A stretch of DNA of 64,000 bases from Serratia inhibens. Its GTDB lineage: Bacteria > Pseudomonadota > Gammaproteobacteria > Enterobacterales > Enterobacteriaceae. The notes beneath the pieces were generated by a model that was given only the letters and a program-made list of their open reading frames with translations, was not told the DNA's origin and did not search any database. Position 1 is the first letter of the stretch. Each line of letters starts with the position of its first letter. Shown here in pieces: positions 59,602-64,000 of the stretch. The stretch covers positions 41,821-105,820 of the forward strand of contig NZ_QYYG01000013.1 of the NCBI RefSeq assembly GCF_003591175.1. Direction: 5' to 3'. The position numbers and the translations under genes were made by a program.

Positions 59602-60498
59602 ATGCCAAGACTATTATCCCCTGTTATCTTTATATTTTCTGCCTTGCTTGCCATTTTGGTGACCGTACTGTGTTCGATCCCCATCGCATTGGCCGGTATC
59701 GTTAAGCTATTGATCCCTTATCCTGCCATCTGGCGACATATCTCCGCCTTTGCCGATTTTATGATGTGGTGCTGGTGTCAGGGATTGGCGCTGCTATTGC
59801 GCATTAACCGGCAGCTGCACTGGGATATTCAAGGGCTGGAGGGGTTGGAACGTAAAAACTGGTATCTGCTTATCAGCAACCATGAAAGCTGGTCGGATAT
59901 TGTCGTGCTGTGCGTGCTGTTCCGTAATCATATTCCCATGAATAAATACTTTCTCAAGCAACAGCTAGCCTGGGTACCTTTTGTCGGCCTCGCCTGCTGG
60001 GCGCTGGATATGCCATTCATGAAGCGCTATTCGCGTGGCTATTTGCTCAAGCATCCGGAAAAACGTGGTAGGGATATCGAAACCACACGACGCTCCTGCG
60101 AGAAATTCCGTAAACGCCCGACCACTATCGTCAATTTTGTGGAGGGTTCTCGCTTTACTGAAGCCAAGAAAATTAAAACCCGCTCCCCTTATCACAATTT
60201 ACTCGCTCCAAAGGCCGCCGGCATTGCTTTTACGCTCAGTGCATTAGGCAAGCAGTTCGATAAAGTGTTAAATGTCACCCTGCTTTATCCGGAAAATAGC
60301 GAACGGCCTTTTATGGATATGTTGTGCGGCCGGTTAAAGCGTATTGTGGTGAGAATTGAGCTGCTGCCTATCGATGAAACCCTGCATGGCGATTACTTTA
60401 ACGACAAGCTCTTTAAGCGGCGTTTCCAACTGTGGTTGAATACGCTGTGGCAGGAAAAAGACAGACTGTTGGATAAGTTAAAGCGGCAATACCGTTAA
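59602..60498 (+). CDS. yihG: YihG family lysophospholipid acyltransferase
   Basis: A 298-residue inner-membrane acyltransferase of the PlsC/LPLAT family; E. coli YihG is a minor lysophosphatidate acyltransferase that shapes phospholipid acyl composition. Two N-terminal membrane segments (about 5-30 and 50-70) precede the HX4D motif NHESWSD near 94 and the acyl-acceptor motif VEGSRFT. The ATG at 59602 is chosen because the open 44-codon extension from 59470 has no homology. It converges on dsbA across a terminator. Confidence 0.93.
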   Translation: MPRLLSPVIFIFSALLAILVTVLCSIPIALAGIVKLLIPYPAIWRHISAFADFMMWCWCQGLALLLRINRQLHWDIQGLEGLERKNWYLLISNHESWSDIVVLCVLFRNHIPMNKYFLKQQLAWVPFVGLACWALDMPFMKRYSRGYLLKHPEKRGRDIETTRRSCEKFRKRPTTIVNFVEGSRFTEAKKIKTRSPYHNLLAPKAAGIAFTLSALGKQFDKVLNVTLLYPENSERPFMDMLCGRLKRIVVRIELLPIDETLHGDYFNDKLFKRRFQLWLNTLWQEKDRLLDKLKRQYR

Positions 60499-60525
60499 AA
60501 AAACGCCGGCTGAGCCGGCGTTCTT
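60497..60525. terminator. bidirectional terminator between yihG and dsbA
   Basis: AACGCCGGC (60502-60510) pairs with GCCGGCGTT (60514-60522) around TGA. A seven-base A-run before it gives the U-run for the - strand dsbA message. Confidence 0.88.
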
Positions 60526-60540
60526 CACTTTCAATTTCAG

Positions 60541-61164
60541 TTATTTCTGCTGGCTGAGGAATTTGACCACGTCGGCGAATTGCTTCACGTAAGCATCCAT
60601 CGAGCTGGTGTCCAGACCGTCATTTTTAACCATAAACTTACCGTTAACAAAGACTGCCGGTACGCCGCGCAGTTGCAGATCTTCCGCAGCTTTTTCCTGT
60701 TGAACCACCAGGGATTTCACCACAAAGCTGTTCCATGCCGCATCGTAGTCTTCAGCGCTCACGCCCGCTTTGACAAACACGTTACGGATATCATCAGGAG
60801 TTTGCACAGTCTGAGTTTTCTGTACGGCTTCAAACATCAGCGGGCTCACTTTATCTTCCACACCCAGCGCCATCGCGACCGCCCAGGCCTGAGTCAGCTG
60901 TTTACCCAGCGGCCCCAGAAACTCAACGTGGTATTTGGTCATTTTGGTGCCCACAGGCAGCGCTTTTTTCACATTCTCGGAAACGTGATAAACCTGCTCG
61001 AACTGATAGCAGTGCGGGCAATAGAAGGAAAAGAACTCCAGTACCTGAGGCTCACCGGTCACAGGTTTGTCCAGGGTTACATACTGAGAACCATCGCTAA
61101 ACTGCGCAGCAGAGGCACTGAATGCCATTACCATGCCAACGAGTGCCAACCATATTTTCTTCAT
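60541..61164 (-). CDS. dsbA: thiol:disulfide interchange protein DsbA
   Basis: Periplasmic oxidase that introduces disulfides into exported proteins and is reoxidised by DsbB. It has 207 residues. The signal peptide [19 protein letters not shown] (1-19) is followed by the mature AQFSDG. The active site CPHC is at 49-52, which is Cys30 of the mature protein, as in E. coli. The thioredoxin cis-Pro loop is [11 protein letters not shown]. It lies 29 bases after srkA, with which E. coli dsbA is co-transcribed. Confidence 0.98.
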   Translation of the reverse strand: MKKIWLALVGMVMAFSASAAQFSDGSQYVTLDKPVTGEPQVLEFFSFYCPHCYQFEQVYHVSENVKKALPVGTKMTKYHVEFLGPLGKQLTQAWAVAMALGVEDKVSPLMFEAVQKTQTVQTPDDIRNVFVKAGVSAEDYDAAWNSFVVKSLVVQQEKAAEDLQLRGVPAVFVNGKFMVKNDGLDTSSMDAYVKQFADVVKFLSQQK

Positions 61165-61193
61165 AAGACTAAACTCTCCATTATGTTAAAGCT

Positions 61194-62180
61194 TCAATAC
61201 ATTGGCATCAGCTGCAGAGGGGGTTCCTGCAACAGCTTAACCTGTTCAGTAAATGCCGCGGTCTGAGATAACCAGAAATCAGACTCCGCCATCCACGGAA
61301 AACTTTTAGGAAATGCGGGATCCTGCCAACGGCGAGCTACCCATGCCAAGTAGTACACCATTCGCATGGCACGCAGCGGCTCGATCAACGCCAACTCACT
61401 CTGATCAAACTCGGCAAACTCTGAGTAAGCCTCCAGCAAAACGTCCAGCTGCATCAGGCGATCACGGCGCTCACCGTGCAACAACATCCACAGATCCTGT
61501 ACCGCCGGCCCATTACGCGCATCGTCAAGATCAACAAACAGCGGGCCATCGCGCCACAGGATATTGCCCGGGTGGCAGTCGCCGTGCAAACGCCGCGGCT
61601 GCCAGTCCAGATGCCAATGGTGTTTTATCGCCTCAATCAGAGTGTCCGTCGCGGTCAGGAAGCTGTCGCGCTGTGCCTTGGGCAACAGTTTACAGCCGGC
61701 CAGTACCTCACGCGGCGCGGTGAGATACTCTTCAATCCCCATAGTGGGACGCTCCACAAACAGGTTTTCACTGCCCACCTGATGAATCCGCCCCAGAAAA
61801 CGGCCAACCCACTCCAGTTGATCGAGATTGTCGATCTCATACTGCCGCCCGCCAACGCTGGGAAATACGGTAAAAAAGAAACCGCTGTGAATATGTAGCG
61901 TATTGCCCTGCAGGGCCAGAGGCGCAACCGCGGGGATCTCCGCCAGGGCAAGATCCCCGGCGAACTGGTGTTCTTCAATAATTTGCGCCGCGCTCCAACG
62001 TTCCGGGCGGTAAAACTTCACCACGTAGCGCTTACGATCTTCGTCCATAAACTGGTAGACGCGGTTTTCATAACTGTTCAGCGCCGTTAGCCCAGAATCT
62101 ACACGCAGGCCAACCCCTTCCAGCGCGTCCATGATCAGATCGGGCGACAGGGTTTGAAAATTAAAAGCAGAGTTGTTCAT
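61194..62180 (-). CDS. srkA: stress response serine/threonine kinase SrkA
   Basis: Cytoplasmic aminoglycoside-phosphotransferase-like kinase (YihE/RdoA), part of the Cpx envelope-stress response and protective against programmed death. It has 328 residues from the ATG at 62180, the E. coli length. Kinase loop RLHGDCHPGNILWRDG holds the catalytic Asp, and FVDLDDARNGPAVQDLWMLL the metal-binding Asp. The C-terminus PPLQLMPMY is conserved. Another ATG six codons earlier (62198) is possible; neither has a strong ribosome site. It precedes dsbA. Confidence 0.95.
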   Translation of the reverse strand: MNNSAFNFQTLSPDLIMDALEGVGLRVDSGLTALNSYENRVYQFMDEDRKRYVVKFYRPERWSAAQIIEEHQFAGDLALAEIPAVAPLALQGNTLHIHSGFFFTVFPSVGGRQYEIDNLDQLEWVGRFLGRIHQVGSENLFVERPTMGIEEYLTAPREVLAGCKLLPKAQRDSFLTATDTLIEAIKHHWHLDWQPRRLHGDCHPGNILWRDGPLFVDLDDARNGPAVQDLWMLLHGERRDRLMQLDVLLEAYSEFAEFDQSELALIEPLRAMRMVYYLAWVARRWQDPAFPKSFPWMAESDFWLSQTAAFTEQVKLLQEPPLQLMPMY

Positions 62181-62284
62181 AACAACATTCAGTTTCATTG
62201 GGTGACAACACTGTGCCGGGAATGAGAAATAGTAGCATTAATGACAAATTTCACGAGCACTGGTTCAGCCCTACCGCACAAATG

Positions 62285-62554
62285 CTAATCCTTTATAACG
62301 CCACGGGCGCGCAATAAGGCCGTTTTAAAGTCTTCTTCGTAATCCTTTTTCAGCCCTGGGATTTGTTCCGTGCCGGCGCTGCCGCGCATTTTCAGGTGGT
62401 AGATCAGAATATCATCACTCAACTCAGCCAAATCACCTTGAAAACCGGCTTCCTGCGCCAGTTTTTGCAAAAACTGAATCAGATTGAGATCCGGCTCTTC
62501 CTGCCAGGCCGGGTGTAACAGCTCAATCAGCTCGTTTACGCGGTGCGTTTTCAT
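62285..62554 (-). CDS. yihD: YihD family protein (DUF1040)
   Basis: An 89-residue cytoplasmic protein, the same length as E. coli YihD, of unknown function. It is conserved throughout: [33 protein letters not shown] and [19 protein letters not shown]. The ATG at 62554 is chosen by homology; the frame is open 11 codons earlier. It stands alone before srkA and is divergent from mobA. Confidence 0.93.
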   Translation of the reverse strand: MKTHRVNELIELLHPAWQEEPDLNLIQFLQKLAQEAGFQGDLAELSDDILIYHLKMRGSAGTEQIPGLKKDYEEDFKTALLRARGVIKD

Positions 62555-62705
62555 CGCAATATCGTCCAATAGAATGAATAAGCACACAAAGTAACAGGCT
62601 TACCAACGCAGTGAAAGAAGCAGCTTGTCAATAAAGGTAAATCCTGATGCCACACCGGCTTTAGCGCTACAATCAGGACGTTAGCCACAATGCAGGATGA
62701 GAAAT

Positions 62706-63299
62706 ATGCACGAAGACATTACCGGCATTATTCTGGCCGGAGGGCGCGCCACCCGCATGGGGGGAGAGGACAAAGGCCTGGTTCAGGTTGCCGGAATACC
62801 GCTCTATAAGCACGTTCTGACCCGGTTACGGCCGCAGGTAGGCCCGATGGCCATCAGCGCTAACCGTAACCAGGCCCGCTATCAGGAAAGCGGTCTTCCG
62901 ACGATCGGTGATTTAACGCCTGACTTTCCCGGCCCTTTGGCCGGCATACTGGCCGGGCTGAGATATGCCACCACTGAATGGGTCGTATTTGTTCCCTGCG
63001 ATGTACCCGATTTCCCCACCACGCTGGTTGAACAACTCTGGCAGCAAAAAGGCCGCTCACTGGCCGCCTATGCCAGCGACGGGGAGCGCGCGCACCCAAC
63101 TCTGGCGCTGTTGCATACCAGCCTCGCGCCTAAGCTGGCGAGTTATCTGGCTCGGGGGGATCGAAAGCTTATGTTGTTCCTGGACGCAGCAGGCGCACAC
63201 CAGGTACCGTTCACGGGCCAACAAGCGGCTTTCCACAACCTTAACACGCGAGAAGACTGCCAGCGTTGGCTGCAGGAAAAAGGATTCCCCCATGAATAA
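62706..63299 (+). CDS. mobA: molybdenum cofactor guanylyltransferase
   Basis: Attaches GMP to molybdopterin to form the bis-MGD cofactor of anaerobic reductases. It has 197 residues (E. coli 194). The nucleotide-binding start is ITGIILAGGRATRMGGEDKG, with DFPGPLAGILAGL and VPCDVPDFP as the metal-binding region. AGGA eight bases before 62706 favours this ATG over the one three codons earlier (62697). It overlaps mobB by eight bases. Confidence 0.95.
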   Translation: MHEDITGIILAGGRATRMGGEDKGLVQVAGIPLYKHVLTRLRPQVGPMAISANRNQARYQESGLPTIGDLTPDFPGPLAGILAGLRYATTEWVVFVPCDVPDFPTTLVEQLWQQKGRSLAAYASDGERAHPTLALLHTSLAPKLASYLARGDRKLMLFLDAAGAHQVPFTGQQAAFHNLNTREDCQRWLQEKGFPHE

Positions 63300-63807
63300 T
63301 CCTCTCCCTCCTTTACTGGGCATTGCAGCCTATAGTGGTACAGGTAAAACCACACTACTTAAGCAGTTAATACCGTTATTGAGACAGCGGGAAATCCGCG
63401 TTGGGCTGATTAAACATACACATCATGATATGGATGTAGATACGCCAGGCAAAGACAGTTATGAATTACGTAAGGCAGGTGCCGATCAAACACTGGTTGC
63501 CAGCGATCGCCGGTGGGCACTGATGACAGAAACACCAGAGCAATTGCCACTTGATTTGCACTATCTGGCCAGCCGATTTGATAGTGACAAGGTGGATGTG
63601 ATTTTAGTGGAAGGGTTTAAACATGAGCCGGTGAGCAAGATCATTCTGTATCGTGAAAATATAGGCAGACCGCTGGAGGATATGCTGGATAAGTTTGTTA
63701 TTGCGGTAGCCAGCGATCGGCCTGTTGCTGGGATTACATCTTTGGATCTAAACCAGCCTGAGACAATAGCTGCGTTCATAGTCGAGTGGTTAAAAGGCGC
63801 AGCGTAG
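63292..63807 (+). CDS. mobB: molybdopterin-guanine dinucleotide biosynthesis protein MobB
   Basis: GTP-binding partner of MobA, not essential but helpful in cofactor attachment. It has 171 residues. P-loop AAYSGTGKTTLLKQLIPLL is at 12-30; VGLIKHTHHDMDVDTPGKDS and ILVEGFKHEPVSKI are MobB signatures. The ATG at 63292 lies inside the mobA end, so they are co-translated. Codon use is AT-richer than mobA. It converges on the rRNA operon. Confidence 0.95.
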   Translation: MNNPLPPLLGIAAYSGTGKTTLLKQLIPLLRQREIRVGLIKHTHHDMDVDTPGKDSYELRKAGADQTLVASDRRWALMTETPEQLPLDLHYLASRFDSDKVDVILVEGFKHEPVSKIILYRENIGRPLEDMLDKFVIAVASDRPVAGITSLDLNQPETIAAFIVEWLKGAA

Positions 63808-63835
63808 CTGCGTCCGTTATTTCCCGACCCAAAAA

Positions 63836-63869
63836 CAAAAAGCCCTACGCTTTCACGTAGGGCTTGTTG
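63836..63869. terminator. terminator of the rRNA operon, shared with mobB
   Basis: AAGCCCTACG (63840-63849) pairs with CGTAGGGCTT (63856-63865) around CTTTCA, with A-run before and T-rich sequence after. It is just past the 5S 3' end. Confidence 0.9.
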
Positions 63870-63878
63870 CTTTATTTG

Positions 63879-63998
63879 ATGCCTGGCAGTGTCCTACTCT
63901 CGCATGGGGAGACCCCACACTACCATCGGCGCTACGGCGTTTCACTTCTGAGTTCGGCATGGGGTCAGGTGGGACCACCGCGCTATTGCCGCCAGGCA
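63879..63998 (-). rRNA. rrf: 5S ribosomal RNA
   Basis: A 120-base 5S gene on the - strand. It begins TGCCTGGCGGCAATAGCGCG and ends TGCCAGGCAT, the usual enterobacterial ends. It is last in an rRNA operon that continues beyond the right edge. Its place beside mobB matches E. coli rrnA. Confidence 0.97.
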
Positions 63999-64000
63999 AA

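Overview
The window is a contiguous piece of an Enterobacterales chromosome, most likely Serratia or a close relative. Gene order follows the E. coli kbl-hldD-waa-coaD-mutM-rpmBG-radC-dfp-dut-slmA-pyrE-rph-yicC-yicG-ligB-gmk-rpoZ-spoT-trmH-recG-gltS-xanP block. It then joins directly to the fabY-dtd-yihY-yihX-typA-glnALG-hemN-yihI-csrC-engB-spf-polA-yihG-dsbA-srkA-yihD-mobAB-rrn block. The waaQ-wabG-wabH core type and an ERIC repeat point to the Serratia/Klebsiella side of the order. I see no prophage, complete insertion sequence, CRISPR array, tRNA or antibiotic resistance cassette.

1-16,500 is an LPS core locus: kbl (cut by the window edge) diverges from hldD-waaF-waaC-waaZ-like-waaL. Three genes then run the other way (two GT9 glycosyltransferases and a WabN-type deacetylase). 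waaQ-wabG-wabH follow on the + strand, then a further GT9 gene on the - strand, then waaA-waaE-coaD. Six GT9 (heptosyltransferase-family) genes occur here, three of them without an assigned linkage. This is the most variable part of the window.

16,500-32,000 holds mutM, rpmBG, radC, coaBC-dut, slmA, pyrE-rph and yicC. A small accessory patch follows: a wHTH-like protein, a NupC-type nucleoside transporter, a DUF3574 lipoprotein, yicG and a LysR/MFS pair. Then comes ligB. 32,000-43,000 holds gmk, the rpoZ-spoT-trmH-recG stringent-response/repair run, gltS, a PurR-boxed xanP, and yicH.

42,600-64,000 holds fabY-dtd-yihY-yihX, typA, and the nitrogen operon glnA-glnL-glnG with a readable NtrC/sigma-54/CRP control region. 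After it come yshB, hemN with an upstream 57-codon membrane-protein gene, and yihI. The sRNAs CsrC and Spot 42 flank engB. polA diverges from yihG across a spacer with DnaA boxes and a perfect AT-rich palindrome. The window closes with dsbA-srkA, yihD, mobAB and a 5S rRNA at the end of a - strand rRNA operon.

Most of this is conserved core genome. No clearly new multi-gene system is evident. The best leads for novelty are the unassigned GT9 genes and deacetylase of the LPS locus, three small proteins, a structured rpmB leader with tandem hairpins, and several strong uncharacterised palindromes at promoters.
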